From the NCBI GenBank assembly GCA_001599715.1, contig BCHU01000006.1, positions 788,765 through 852,764 of the forward strand: 64,000 nucleotides of DNA. Reading direction: 5' to 3'. How positions within the stretch are numbered: the stretch's first letter is position 1; each line of letters opens with the position of its first letter. The stretch is from Phaeotremella fagi (lineage: Eukaryota > Basidiomycota > Tremellomycetes > Tremellales > Phaeotremellaceae). The translations under genes and the position numbers were made by a program. The notes under the pieces are model-generated. The model searched no databases and had not been told where the DNA came from. It saw nothing but the letters and a program-made list of their open reading frames with translations. Below, piece by piece: positions 1 to 12,086 of this stretch.

Positions 1-180
1 GACATCCTTAAGTATAACGTTAGAACAGTATAACATTCGGACTTTATTCGTACGTACCTAAAGAAAAGATCTTTGGGAGAATCAGGGTCAGTTTCGAAAG
101 TCGCTATGATAGAGTTGATGTTCACTTACGCCATTTGGAGAGAGAAGAGCTGCAGCTTCAGCTTCAGTTATACCAGACAT
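1..180 (-). CDS. DUF6534-type membrane protein, copy A (5' end only, cut by window edge)
   Basis: Only the first exons lie in the window. The start codon is at 178-180 and exon 1 (130-180) encodes MSGITEAEAAALLSPNG. A 13-nt exon follows at 58-70, and a third exon begins at 1-6 with GATGTC, so the protein continues IFSLGC. This matches copy B at 745-2968 residue for residue in layout (MSGLTEAEAAAILAPNG, then VYSLGC), including the tiny second exon. In this family the segment starts the first membrane helix. The function is unknown; members are fungal multi-pass membrane proteins. The gene follows copy B in the same direction, so the two look like a tandem duplication. Gene call is firm from the paralogue match; the family name comes from the better-covered copies B and C. 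Confidence 0.75.
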
Positions 181-744
181 TATGTGTCAAAGTTAGACAA
201 TTCGAATTTTTTAATAAAGAAAAATGGTGAAAGGTTTGAAGATGTTTTCAGAACAACTAGATGATTCCTCATCCTGATCTAATTTATACTTATACTATCG
301 TTTGCTTAATTCGCCAAAGAGAGCCGTGACAACCAAAAATAAACTTTACTACCAACGCCGACCTTGAGAAAATTTCAACTTAACCGATGTGTCTCAATCA
401 ATGAATCAAGATTCAGATCAATTAAGTGCCAAAGGAGGGCGCAATCAAAGACAACGACATGCGGCGAAGCGGTGTTGTTAAGATTTTAAAGTTCAGTTTG
501 TCTTTGATTTTTCTCGTCGTCAAGGGACAAGTGAAATTTCGACGTGGCATAGCGCAGCTCGGAATTTTTTTTGGATCAAAGACTAAGTGAAATGCATGGT
601 GATCAAAATTCACATATGCACCAAGAATTTCAGGTCTCCACAGGTAACCTAATAAATAAATGCATGTACAAATTCCTACAAACGATTTTTTTATGATCAA
701 TCCAATGAATTTCATCATTGATCAATCGTTCCTTAATCCCTTTT
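181..744. other. intergenic, between the two DUF6534 copies
   Basis: This 564-bp stretch holds the 3' flank of copy B and the promoter of copy A, both read on the minus strand. I see no coding exon with the composition of the neighbouring genes, and no repeat or RNA gene. Confidence 0.5.
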
Positions 745-2968
745 TCACAAAGATTCAGGATCGGCGAGTCTCGCTTGTGAAGTGAAAGGTTCAACACCTA
801 ATTCAGAGATTGAATCTGCATCCCCATTTTTTCTTGTTTCGAGTGGATAAGCGTTCTAAGTTGTCGTCATTTGTATAAGTTAATTGTTCATAGAAAGAGA
901 GTTTCGTTTACATACATGAACATAAGTTTCGGTTTCGACTCGAATCTCAGTTGGACCTCTTTTGCTCGTCGTTCCAAAGAAGTGATGTTGGTAAAATCGA
1001 AGAAATATCTCAGTATGGGGTGTTTAACTGTATGTACAATGCCAATACACTTACGTTACCAGTACTAGCGTCTGAAGTATTGAGAGGAAAGCTAAGTCTT
1101 GCGTTTAGAGAGAATAATAAACCGATAGCGTAGGCTTTGGATTGAATAGCTTGGAACACGGCACCTAGGAGAGAACTTGGGGTCCGAACTGGTGAATAAC
1201 ATGATAATATTCAGATTTTGTTTGAGAACACGAGGAAGGTCAGCTTACCATATTCAGCCATATAGGCGACAGCTAAGAATGTTGGTAGTAGTTGCGATTC
1301 GAATGTCATCCTAATCAAACGCATGATAATCTGCATTGGAAATCAGTTGAATTCAAATTTCGTGGTCGAAGTTGGTAAAACTGCTTTACTTTATCGGTAT
1401 GTTCCCATCTATACCAAAAGTTCAGCTTTGTTCGATCAAAAGAACCTTTCAACTTACCCAGATCTAGATCGGATAAGAGCAACCAAGATGATACTCGTAA
1501 TCAAAATGTCGGTTACCTATAACAAATGAGTGAATTATACGGCGGTAAAAGGAAAGTAGTCTACGGTTGTTGCTGATAACCAAACTATAGGACAACGAAT
1601 CAGTTTGGGAAAAGGATCAAACACGTACGATAAATTTCAGTAGCGTCTTCCGCAGCTTGTAACTCCGATTCAAGTGTACCGAAGACGATCTATGAAGATT
1701 GATTTCGAATATCAGTAAGAAATTACACCTCGAGTTTAGATGAACAACTGACTTTGACTGATATACCGCCAGCCAAACTGTAGAAAGTAAATCGGTTTCC
1801 GTTCACATGGAATCAACGGAACAAATCGTAAACCACTTACCCGAGCAAGATCAAAACCTGGTAAAGTTGAATCTGTCAGTCTAATACTAACCAAGAAGAC
1901 TTGAAAAGATCTACTTACACCGATGGTAATCAGAACAAACCAATTTCGTTTGGTCAGGAGGAATGCTAGAATAACACGAATTTACTAATATGCAAACAGA
2001 GGAATCTATTGAATCTCGAATATTCACCACGATAAGCGAAGAAAGCTTGGACAACGGAAACGGTCATAACTAAAAATCGTTGGTTTGCAATTATGCCATT
2101 AAAGGAGGATAGTATTCGTACGTACCGTCAAAGAGAGGGACGTTAGCCAACCACCTGTAGAAAGATTAACCGATTTGATTGATTCAAAAGAGGGAGAATA
2201 ACCAACCGAACTTCTAACCAAGGTCTAAAGTACATAAGGTTAGTGAAGAAACATATGTACATATTTTGAGAAGGTTGCCTAGAACTTCGACTCACAGCCA
2301 TAAACCGAAATTTTGAACGAGAAGATATTGGAGGTAAACCCCTGATCGATTTATCAATAAAGGACTTGACAAGTTAAGTAGCTGCGATACTGACAGTAAT
2401 AAACTGTAACGACGACATTCATGATCTAACACCGAATCAATCAGGATCAAATCTTATGTGAAACGATTTCGGAAATCAACATACAGCAGTCCAAATGACG
2501 ACACCTCGTGTGATCCATCGATCGTTACTTTGGTATCTAGATCAAGGTTTATCAGTATACCTCTACGTGTATCCTTGAAGATCATATTGGAATTCCAAAA
2601 GGATGGGGAGGGAGTACTCAAAACAGTTGACTTGACTTACTGGAAATATTGAATGACTTGAACGAAAAGAACGCCACTTTCGTCTCAGTTAGTTTTCGAT
2701 TTTCTCTTCTTTTGCGAACATGGTAGAATGGACCTTGGACTTACGCAAGGAAATTATCGACGACTAACGAAGCGAATTGACATCCTGAATCGTCATGTAA
2801 GTTATCTCGGATATTGAGACAAGGGCGGGAAGAGAAGAAAACACATACCAAGAGAATAAACCTTTGAATAGCATCATTAATACTGAATACACGAATCAAT
2901 CGTTGGAAGCTACTTACCCCGTTAGGAGCTAGAATAGCAGCTGCTTCAGCTTCAGTCAAACCAGACAT
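745..2968 (-). CDS. DUF6534-type multi-pass membrane protein, copy B
   Basis: Spliced from more than a dozen tiny exons, starting at 2968 (MSGLTEAEAAAILAPNG) and stopping at 745-747. In order one can read VYSLGCQFASLVVDNFLAG, GVLFVQVIQYFQ, GVYLQYLLVQNFGLWL, VMTVSVVQAFFAYR, LLTKRNWFVLITI, the stretch VTDILITSIILVALIRSRSG, a WEHTDK loop, LIRMTFESQLLPTFLAVAY, and QAIQSKAYAIGLLFSLNAR near the C-terminus. About seven hydrophobic segments and the closing 'Y..GLLFSLNAR' are typical of the fungal DUF6533/DUF6534 membrane family, whose function is not known. The soluble tail contains VEVETETYV, also seen in copy C. Exon borders are hand-called and some may be off by one acceptor. No sign of decay: every frame joins across introns. 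Confidence 0.8.
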
Positions 2969-3345
2969 TTATCAAGTTGAAGGCTAAATGTATCGGTTGA
3001 GATAACGTTATTAAAGTTTCAGTCAAGGAAGGGGTAGAAAGAGTTTGAGAAGGATCCTTTTAAGGGGCATTGACTTCAGAAAGTGGGCTCTACGTCCAAC
3101 TTAGATCTTCTCAGAATTAAACACCGATAAAATCTTTTTCCCGATACATCAGCAATTAAGCGAGTGGTGTGAAAATTAAACTTAGTTCCCCTTGACTACG
3201 AACTGGTAGTCAGGAGGAATTGATGGAAAGTCCAAAGGTGGGGTTATTAATCTAAGCGTCGGTGATGGTGATATAGGGTCCTAACAGGGGTCCCATTGTG
3301 TGCATCCTTTTCACTGATCAATTAATCTATAAAAGTGATGGTGAA
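2969..3345. other. intergenic, promoter of copy B and 3' flank of the phosphatase gene
   Basis: About 380 bp with no supported exon. Both neighbours are on the minus strand, so the stretch should carry the terminator-proximal side of neither gene but the promoter of copy B and the 3' untranslated region of the sphingoid-base-phosphate phosphatase's upstream neighbour side; no specific element recognised. Confidence 0.4.
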
Positions 3346-5451
3346 TCAATTCATCACCCATCGCTCTACCACCCCGAAAAGCCATGGTATCGTGGTCGTA
3401 GCCAAGTAACCTATCCCCGAGTAAACTCCAACTTTCGTCAAGACTATTTTGATCGTGAGCGATTTTCAATTGGCAACAAGCACTTGTACTCACCATCGGC
3501 GTCATACCTCGGTCGTCGTCTTTTTCTCTTAATTTTCACAGATCTTGTTCCCACACGTTTTGAAGGATTTTCAATGACGTTCTTCTTGATAGTTTTCATT
3601 CGTAATCCTTCGTCACTTGAATTACCACTTCCACTTCCACGTCTATGTAGATCACCGTTGACGCGTAGTAAAGATGAAGAGGATGAATTAGATCTAGTTT
3701 GAGATTGGGAATCGAAAGTTTCTGAGGGTGAAATGGAAGGTGTTATCGATGGTGAGATGGACGGTGAATTATCCATTGATTCTTGAGCTCCTGTTTGAAG
3801 TGATAGGAAAGATGGTACGGATTTGATTCCAGGTGTCGGAGGTACTTCTGAATATTCACTATATGATTCATCAGTAGAGGTAGCTCAGGAATGTACATTC
3901 GATTTGACCCACGTAGCTGCCTTGTAAAATCTTCTAGTAGGTAATTCCATTTCGAAAACGTTTGATAATATCCTAAATATAGGAGGGAGGGTATTCAACA
4001 GAACAGCTTTGGCCAATAATCTCCAAGCGAAGATGACACCAATACCTATAACAGATGTGTTAAGTTTGTTCTTGGTCTCCAAACGATCTCACGTACCAGA
4101 GATGATTTTAAGCAACGCAACACCCAGACCAATTATCAAGCCATCATTCCATAAACCCCGTTCTTGAGGGATAACGTCAAAAAGAGCAGCTCTAGCTAGA
4201 TTGTAATGACCAAGATAAGATCCCAAAATGACTGAAAGTATAGCAATAGCATCTTCGAAACATGGACAATCGTCCACGGGTTCTGGATGATAATGAACCA
4301 ACGCTAATGTCAGAGGTATCGAGATGTAGGGAACTGTCCTAATTAGATGTAATCAACAGCTGACTACCTACCTAAGATCGATGCACTATTGACCCATTCT
4401 TCTGAAGCTTTCCCTATGATTGACCACAATGCCCAACAGGCTATACCCATAGCACTACCGCCTATGATATCGGCTAAGACCTGTCAGTGGGAACCCCCCA
4501 TCCAACGACAGAATCTAACTTACCAGTCGAATGCATACCTGTATACAGCCTTCCACCAACCACACTACCAGCATAAACGATCAAAACTGAGAAAATCAAT
4601 CAGGAGAGATTTCATCAAAACGGGAAAACCACTAACAAGCCCATCCTGATAAAACACCTGTCCAACCGAAATAACCCTTGGCCTCGTACAACCAACCCCC
4701 AAGAAACAACGCGATACTAACAGAATTCGTTGAATGGGAAGAAGGGAACCCTAAGTCGTGTCAACCTTACAACTCTAACCCCAAAAGAATTGACAGATGA
4801 CTAACCATATTCATGATGATGAGTACTCATCGCTAAATCTCCGTCAGCTCCAAAAACTAGTTATTGTCCCAGGAAATGCAACCCACTTAAACGAGTCACA
4901 GGCGGACTATAAGGTCTAGGTGTACACACTAAATCTTTAACGAAAGATGAAATATAGATTCCTAGGCCTACGACATAAAGTAAACCCCTGCCTTTGACCG
5001 GATCACCAAAAAAGAAAAACATTGGTAAGAAAGTCATGAAGAAGGTATGTGCTAAACCAAAATCAGCATGAACACATTATCAAGCAAAAGTAAGGATGGG
5101 AGGGAGCTTACTACCGAAAACAGCTGTCCAATAAAAGAATCTATCTCGACCTGGACTCCTAACTCTATCTTGCCAATCCGCCATCCAATCTTTCTCATTC
5201 TTCAATCGTTCAACCAACAAAACACGTAAACGATTTCTCCAAGCTGGTAAAGCCTCTGCATAAACGTTATCAGGTTGACAACCTGGTTCCCATTCTCTTT
5301 TCAATTTGTCGGATTCGTTGGGGTCATGTTGGAAGATTGCTGTTTCTGTTGGATTGGGATTAGGATTTGGGTTTGGTGGTGGTGGTGGGAGTGGGAGTTG
5401 ATTGGAGGTTTCTAATGATATTTTGGTTGGTGCTTTTGAGCGATTCACCAT
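3346..5451 (-). CDS. LCB3: sphingoid long-chain base-phosphate phosphatase (LCB3/YSR3 type)
   Basis: Predicted ER membrane lipid phosphatase of the PAP2 family that dephosphorylates dihydrosphingosine/phytosphingosine 1-phosphate. The start is ATG at 5451 (MVNRSKAPTKISLET), followed by a proline-rich stretch (PPPPPNPNPNPNP). The sequence RDRFFYWTAVFGSK opens the first membrane segment; later exons give GDPVKGRGLLYVVGLGIYIS, the phosphatase motif region around 'PRPYSPP' and 'STHS', and 'GMHSTVDI', the three PAP2 signature pieces. The C-terminal half has further helices, a Ser/Pro-rich insert (SPSISPSITPSISPSE), and ends YDAD-VGVYSGIGYLATTTIP, as in other LCB3 proteins. An apparent in-frame TGA at 3885-3887 is inside a 54-nt intron (GTGGGT...ATATAG) that joins YKAAT to EYSEVPP. 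About 530 residues. It is divergent from SNF8 over a 241-bp gap. Confidence 0.9.
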
Positions 5452-5692
5452 GGTATTTTGGAATGGGTTTTGGGATCTATGTTTACTCTTGTGATAATGC
5501 TATCCTGTGATGATATGAGTTGAGATTGTTGGGTATAAATGAATATCTATGTGAAAGTTGAAGACGTGAACGTGAATCCAACCAAGCAAATAACGTAACC
5601 GGAGATCGGCAATCAACATCAGTACCACCACCTACTTATCTCCAATTTCAACATCCAACAACCAACCCATCTACGCATCCATTGCACCAAAA
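5452..5692. promoter_or_regulatory. divergent promoter shared by LCB3-type phosphatase and SNF8
   Basis: A 241-bp gap between two outward-facing start codons must hold both promoters and both leaders. The half next to SNF8 is pyrimidine-rich and A/C-rich on its sense strand, the leader composition seen before most genes here. No defined binding site is recognised. Confidence 0.6.
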
Positions 5693-6475
5693 ATGCGTAA
5701 AGGTGCAGGTATCTCAGCTCTCTCCCGACACACCAACACCACAACCTCCTACACCAACCTCTCCAGCACCATCTCTTCCAACCAACTCGAAAACCTAACC
5801 CAATCCCTCGACCAATTCAAACTCCAACTCCAGAATTTCGCCATGAAACATAAAAACGATATCAAAAAAGATCCAGCGTTCAGGTTCCAATTCCAGAAAA
5901 TGTGTAGTTCGATTGGTGTTGATCCTTTATCTGGTTCTTTGACTGGTGGTGGGGTTTGGAGTGAAATGATTGGTTTGGGGGAATGGCAATTCGAATTAGC
6001 GGTTCAGATAGTTGATATCTGTGTTAGTTCGAGATCTTTCAATGGGGGTTTAATAGAGATTAACGAGTTGATCAATCGAATTAAAAAACTTCGTGGTCTA
6101 AACCAAAACCAAACTCTCAACTATAAAGACCAAAACAACATCTCATCAATCGATATAACGAATTCATTAAACCTCTTGAAACCTCTACAATCAGGCTACA
6201 AACTCATCCAAAACGGTACCAAAACTTATATAAGGTCTATCCCCTCTGAACTCGATTTCGATCAATCGACGATATTGGTGTTAGCGGCTGATTCGGGTGG
6301 TAGACTTGATCATAGGTCGGTTAGGATGAGGACTGGGTGGGATGACGAGAGGATACGATTGGTTCTTGATGATTGTGTAATGAGGGAGGGGATTGGGTGG
6401 GTTGATGAACAAGTTGAAAATGGGGTTGGGAGGGATGTTTGGATCACTGCTGCTGTTAATTTTGACGAGGTGTAG
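5693..6475 (+). CDS. SNF8: ESCRT-II subunit SNF8/VPS22 (EAP30)
   Basis: Subunit of the ESCRT-II complex that works with VPS25 and VPS36 in sorting ubiquitinated cargo into multivesicular endosomes. The reading frame is uninterrupted, 260 residues, close to the usual 230-260. The N-terminus MRKGAGISAL matches the family's basic start. It is followed by the coiled-coil segment QLENLTQSLDQFKLQLQNFA and the highly conserved block FQKMCSSIGVDPLSG, then GGGVWSEMIGLGEWQFELAVQ. Two winged-helix domains follow, with 'RSIPSELDFDQSTILVLA' marking the second. The gene is intronless although most neighbours have many introns. Start chosen at the first ATG, which has A at -3. Confidence 0.95.
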   Translation: MRKGAGISALSRHTNTTTSYTNLSSTISSNQLENLTQSLDQFKLQLQNFAMKHKNDIKKDPAFRFQFQKMCSSIGVDPLSGSLTGGGVWSEMIGLGEWQFELAVQIVDICVSSRSFNGGLIEINELINRIKKLRGLNQNQTLNYKDQNNISSIDITNSLNLLKPLQSGYKLIQNGTKTYIRSIPSELDFDQSTILVLAADSGGRLDHRSVRMRTGWDDERIRLVLDDCVMREGIGWVDEQVENGVGRDVWITAAVNFDEV

Positions 6476-6775
6476 GTGGAGCGATGGGGTTAGAATCACT
6501 ATTTTCAATCATTAGACCTGAACATCCATCTGTACTGTAAACTCCGTTGTAAATCAATCAATAATGAACACACTATTGCATTCAAATGTCAATCTGAACT
6601 GTTAATTTGATAGTCGTACTGGTCGATACAAGAAATATAGAAAAAAAAAGAGAAAAACATAGAATAAACACCCTCAAAGAATGTAAAAGAAAAAACCGAA
6701 AAGAAAAAAGAAAAGCTCATAACCGCAGAAAAATGTCCAATAAACCCCCACACACACATCCCGTCCCAACCCATC
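6476..6775. other. convergent 3' region between SNF8 and the RhoGAP gene
   Basis: 300 bp between two facing stop codons. It holds both 3' untranslated regions, including an A-rich stretch near 6640-6720 on the plus strand. No further gene is supported. Confidence 0.5.
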
Positions 6776-9700
6776 CTACAGATTCACAGGCGTCCAACTC
6801 CTATCTCTATCCATCGAAAAACTATTCCTCTCAACCTCAGGTCCAGGAGAACTAGGTACCGAACCCCTCGAAGAATTTCTTGAACCATTAGCTGATCCCT
6901 GGAAAGGTCCACCTGTCCGAGTCGGTGGCCAGATGTTAGATCCACCCGGTGAAGGGATCGCCATGGTCACAGGGTTATTCAATGATTGTTGAGATCCTTG
7001 ATTCTGATTCACCCATGATGAAGGTCTCGATCCGTGTTGTTGAGGTGTCTGGTTCTGTGATTGGCCACCTCGATATGGTGAGCCGACAGACGGTAGATGT
7101 TGACCAGAGGAATCAGCTGTTGAAGACAAATTACCGTCTGATCTGTATATTGAAATTCTTGGATCTGATTGTCCACGATTAATACCTTGACCAGAAGATC
7201 CAGTTCCAGTCCCAGTCCCGGTCCCAGTCGCACTCCCACCAGGTCCGGATAACGAAGTATTAGCAGATTGAGATCCACTAATCGAATTACCACCTCTAGC
7301 GTTCTGTCTAGCCTGTAAATATTTAGAACAATGTTTATGAATCTCTTTCGGTGGTAAATCAACCTCCTTGGTAAAAATTGATGAAACGTTTTCGTTGATC
7401 ACGAACAAAAGTTCGCTGGGGATTTGATAGTATTCATCTTGATTTTCCATCAACTGTTGAACGGCTTGAATGGCAATGAACGATTCGTCTTTAGCGGCGT
7501 TGGCTCCTTTGGCGTATAAGATGGATGGACAAATGACCGTGGCTAGATTCGGTATATCCATTCTACTTCCCGTTTCTTCATCACGATAACTGAACGACGC
7601 TACCCATTTAAGGAAAACGAACAAGACCTCCATGGTATCACGGTTGTATCTTGGTAAAAGTACGACCAGGAGATGTACAATTCGATTTCGTTCTTCGACG
7701 TTTTGAATAGCTACATGTCAGTCTATAAAACAAAGTTATCACTTACAAGCTGCAGCACAGAACAATTTATGAAGGCGGAAAGTCAACAAAGGATCTGGCA
7801 TCTCTCTTAAAAATCGCTTGAGTAGAGCAGCTAGTTGTACTGGATTCTCTTCGGAGAGATTAACAGAAGTCGTATCTTTATCAAGTTGTTCAGCGATTTG
7901 AGCTAATCGACGGATATTCCCGTTCTTTCTGAAAATCCCTTCCACAGCCATATCTAAAAGAATTTTAGCATCGACGGTGTCAAGTTCGAAAACACCACTT
8001 ACCCATTTGTCTCATGGTCGAAATGATCTCTTCGATGAATTCAGGAACTCTCAATAAATTATTTGAAGCACCTTGCTGAGAATCAGAACCGGTCCTTTCA
8101 ACAAGGATCTCAATCGGAACACCGAAAACTCCTAAAAACGTTAATCATTTTCAAATATTTTCAAATTTAAAACTTACCTCGTTTCTTCGAATCCTTCTTG
8201 GCGTTACCCTTGAAAATCTTGTTCCACCATTGATTCTTCCTAACCTCCAACAACTCCAACGTATCGTCCACTTCTATCAAATGTCCAATACCAGATTTCT
8301 GTAATAAAAGCAAAGCGAAATGCTTCACGATCAACGATTGCAACGAAGACAATTGTGATAAAAGGGGTCGTCCATCGTAACCAGCCATTGATTGATGAGC
8401 GATTAAAGGTATATCACCTAATGTTATAGCGTCTTCTTCGTTGTTATGAGCAGGTGGAACGAGTAATTGATCGGTGGTGTCATCAGCAAACGGCGGTGTG
8501 TTGTCGTTGACTATAAACACTGATGTGTTGTTCCTTGCGAAAGATGGTCGAATGACATCAACAGTGGCCGAAGCTGATTTCGGTGGTTCATCGTTTCCTT
8601 GAGAATCCTGACCGTTCAATCCAGGTATCGTCAATTTCGTTATCACTCTAGAATTCCTTGCCGAAACCACATGACCGTTCTCATCTGCCATTCGACCAGC
8701 CGGTGATTCAACAACAGTTGATCGTTGAGGTATACGAGCCGTTGAGGACAGTTTACGATCCAGCGTGACAGATTTCATACGTTTCATGTCTGGGTCGATC
8801 GACCGGTATTGAGAAGATGTACTTCCTCGACGTTCGGTTGCTATCGAACCAAATCAGCTAACCCTCATTCTCAATAAAAACTACACATACCTGAAGGGAT
8901 CCCATGATGAATTCTAAAATGCACATACAACCTCCGTAAGGCTACATGAAGCAAAAAAGCGTATTGTTCCAATCTCGAAACCGACGCGAAACCACCTACA
9001 CAAGTAGGTGTTCGATGATTGATACAGATGATGATAGTGGGCGGATTAGGTGGTGTTGGTTTTTCGAAAAAGAAATCGTCCACTCTAGGTGGTAACCTTC
9101 TTGTTGGTTTTTCATCGAGGCCGTTGGCAGGTTCTTCTTTACCAGAGATACCAGCTTTCTCACCACAGTTTTCACAGATCACACAAGCACTATGCCATCT
9201 AACGAACATTCCTAGTCTCACGCAATCTTCTTCAACCGCCGATTGACATCGAACACAGTGATCCAGAGGTATGTAATCATCATTCTGAGGTCCTCGTAAA
9301 GTGGTTTCTCCAGTTACCTCAACTGCTAAACTTCTATAACCATACGCGATCTCTTTCGTACTAGGCGTAAACCCAACTGGTTGTCGTGTGAGTAAATCTA
9401 AACTATCTTTCGGTTGATCTTCTTCATGCGATGAACGCGATTTAGGTGCCGGTTCAGCAACATCCCCACGTTTCGGTAACCTTGGATCACCAGAATCTAA
9501 AGAAAGGAGATTCAACCGTGCCAAACTGTTGGTAACAGCGGTTTGGTTGCCTTGCTCCCTTTCTAATTTCAACGAACCTGTCAACGCGATTCGAATCAAG
9601 ATTTTCAAATAATGAGCGAGTTGAGTGACTAGAGTTAAAAGTTCTTGAGTGTCAGGTTGAACATCCTCATGTGGTGAAATCGTGGATAACATCGAGAAGA

Positions 9701-11478
9701 AGTTGACCAGTTTACGACAAAGCTGTTTAGCTTCTCTAGCATGTGACATTCCTGTTGGGTCAGTGGCCAGCCAAAAACGCGTACCCACCCTTGACACCAG
9801 CCAAAGCAAATTGCGCGTCAAGATCATCAATAACAGCGAACAGCGTTTCAACATGTAAAATGAATTTCTCCGCTAAGACGATGACCTCCAATAATTCCCG
9901 ATTATTGACAGCCTTCAGCATCTCCGAGATACACGCCGCAGAACTCTCTTCATACGCTGAAAGCACATGCCAAATCTGTTGAACTTTAACTTCCATCGCT
10001 TCTTGTTTCTCCTTCAATTCCTCAGGTGTACCATGAGCTTCTGATGATGGACTAGCTGAATTCGCTGTAGCTGATGAAAGAGATGTCATGTCGAGTAAGG
10101 ATACTGCTGAAGATACAGCTGAATTTGCTGGAGTGTTGAAAGCTCGAGAAGCTAAACGGACGTTCCAGAACTGGCTGTTAGTCGTGTAACAAGTTGAATA
10201 CCTACTTTATGAATCATGTAACACTCTGGATGCCAACATTCATCCTTTCCATTCCTATTCATCTCAACGAATTGCTTCAGAATCGCAGTCTCACATCCAA
10301 CACATTTAACAGCGAAGCGTGTCGAATAATGGAAATGACAATCTGACATCAGTCAACAATTCATCGCTGGAAACTCACAAACTCGTCCACCATGCTCGTA
10401 ATACGAATCATTGGGTCCAAACAACGTATCACAAACTGAACAAGTGAAATGTTCTACATGATATTTCTCTCCACAGGCGGTGATATAACTTGATCGTAAT
10501 GCTTGATCACATTTTGCGCAAATCAAATCTAGTCGAGCGAAATAATCCCTTTCACAAAGTGGATACATTCCTTCACCATCTTCGACGGGGAAGAATTTCT
10601 GTGCGACGACCTTATTACAATCCTAGACACAGGGTTAGAGTACTCAAGACTTTTTTACTCACTTTACAACGGAAACATTCTAGATGGAAAACTTGTGACA
10701 TTGCCCTAACGAATTGACCATGAACAGGTTGACCACATGAACCACAGAATGTATTTTGTCTACTGGAACCTGATCTAACGGTCGAAGAATCGTTTAAAGA
10801 AACGTTGGACGGTTGTTGAACAAGACTTCGATCTGGGAAAGATGATTGTCTAGGTGGAATGACGTGTGGAATGGAATGATGAGATTGTTCAGATCCGTTA
10901 GGATCGTTTCTTAGATTCGGACTGTTGTCTGTATAAGGACTACCAAGTATTGGGGGTCCAGGTACGGTAGGTCTATGTTCAGTTGGTGAATTGTTTGATG
11001 ATGAATTTCTTGGATCAGGTGATGAAGATGATCTGATCGGATGATCTTTGTTGATTCCATTATTCAACGTTCCAGGAATCGAAACAGGTGGAGCAGATCT
11101 TGGACCACCATCTTTCTGATTATAATCTACGTCAGAAGTGGTTATTCTAGGAGGACGAAAATCTCCATTAGAATTGAAATTAGGTCTTTGATTTCCAACC
11201 CCGTTTACATTCCCAGCCCCACTACTAACAACATTTGAAGATTGAATCTGATGTCTAGAAGAAGAAGAGACTGAAGATGGAGAATGGTTGATTGAATTTT
11301 GTGAAGGTCGTCGTGAGGTTGAAGCCTCTGGGAAACGAATTGAACCATGTTCAATGGATGATCTTGGAGTTGGTGACATTTCGGTTCCGTTACCGTATGA
11401 ACTCATTTGTGAAGAAGGTCTCGATGAGAGACCTCTTGATTGAGGTCTTGCCTCCTTGGAGGAATTTGTTGGTATCAT
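6776..11478 (-). CDS. LIM-domain Rho GTPase-activating protein (Rga1/Rga2 type)
   Basis: Predicted GAP for Cdc42/Rho GTPases at sites of polarised growth. Starting at ATG 11478 (MIPTNSSKEARPQSRG), the first about 250 residues are Ser/Pro/Asn-rich and disordered. Zinc-binding LIM domains follow: FCGSCGQPVHGQFVRA with a partner HLECFRC, then CAKCDQALRSSYITACGEKY and a CSVCDTLF half. Two further Cys-rich exons have CVGCETAILKQFVEMN and CVRCQSAVEEDCVRLG. The central region is helical. The RhoGAP domain is near the C-terminus: GIFRKNGNIRRL carries the catalytic arginine finger region, followed by LAALLKRFLREMPDPLL and IPNLATVICPSIL. The last 150 residues are Gly/Ser/Gln-rich with a GTGTGTGTG run. 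Roughly 1,400 residues. Rga1 versus Rga2 cannot be decided, so no symbol is given. Confidence 0.92.
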
Positions 11479-12086
11479 ACGAGGGTGGTGGTGTTTGATT
11501 ATCTACGTTGTGATTAGGAGATTAGATAAAGTCAAGGGTGAATGGTAAAAGGGGTCGAAACCCCCAGTGGATAGTGGGGAATGAGGATGAGGATGAATGT
11601 TGATACAGTTGGAGTGAGAATTGGGTTGAGATTGATACAGTTTAGTGAATGTATAGAGTAGAGTGAGGAGGGGGTTGTTCAGTTGAGTCTGCTGTGATGT
11701 ATGATATGGTATAGTATAGTATAGATAAATAGAAGTAATAGAGTATAGAATAGAAGGTAGAAGCTCCCCTCCCTCACCTCTCCCTCTCCAGTTGCGCGTT
11801 ATGCGCGTGCCATAGTTCTATAGTGTACAATTTGATTCCGTCTCTACAATACTATAGTCCTATGCATAAAATCTCTTCACCTTCACTTTCACTTGCACTG
11901 TCACCTACATTCACCCGCAGTAACAATTCTATACTTAGATCACCAAAGACTAATTTAATGCATAACGTCGTAAATTATATACAAATATTGTTTATGTACA
12001 ATATTTTGGAAAAAGAAAGAGAAAACATAAGTGCCAAAAAGGTTTGGTAAAACCTTGGAGGCGGTGTAAATACCAGCCAACTTTAA
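11479..12086. other. RhoGAP leader/promoter and 3' flank of membrane-protein gene
   Basis: 608 bp. The side next to the RhoGAP start is strongly purine-rich on the plus strand, hence pyrimidine-rich in the transcript, and contains no ATG on the minus strand from 11479 to about 11810. A short GC-rich inverted motif (GCGCGTTATGCGCG, about 11796-11809) sits just upstream of this leader. No exon is supported in the remaining part. Confidence 0.5.

Noticed and set aside
3885..3887. In-frame TGA in the middle of the LCB3-type phosphatase
   Set aside because: It lies inside a 54-nt intron (GTGGGT donor, ATATAG acceptor); splicing joins YKAAT to EYSEVPP as expected for the family.
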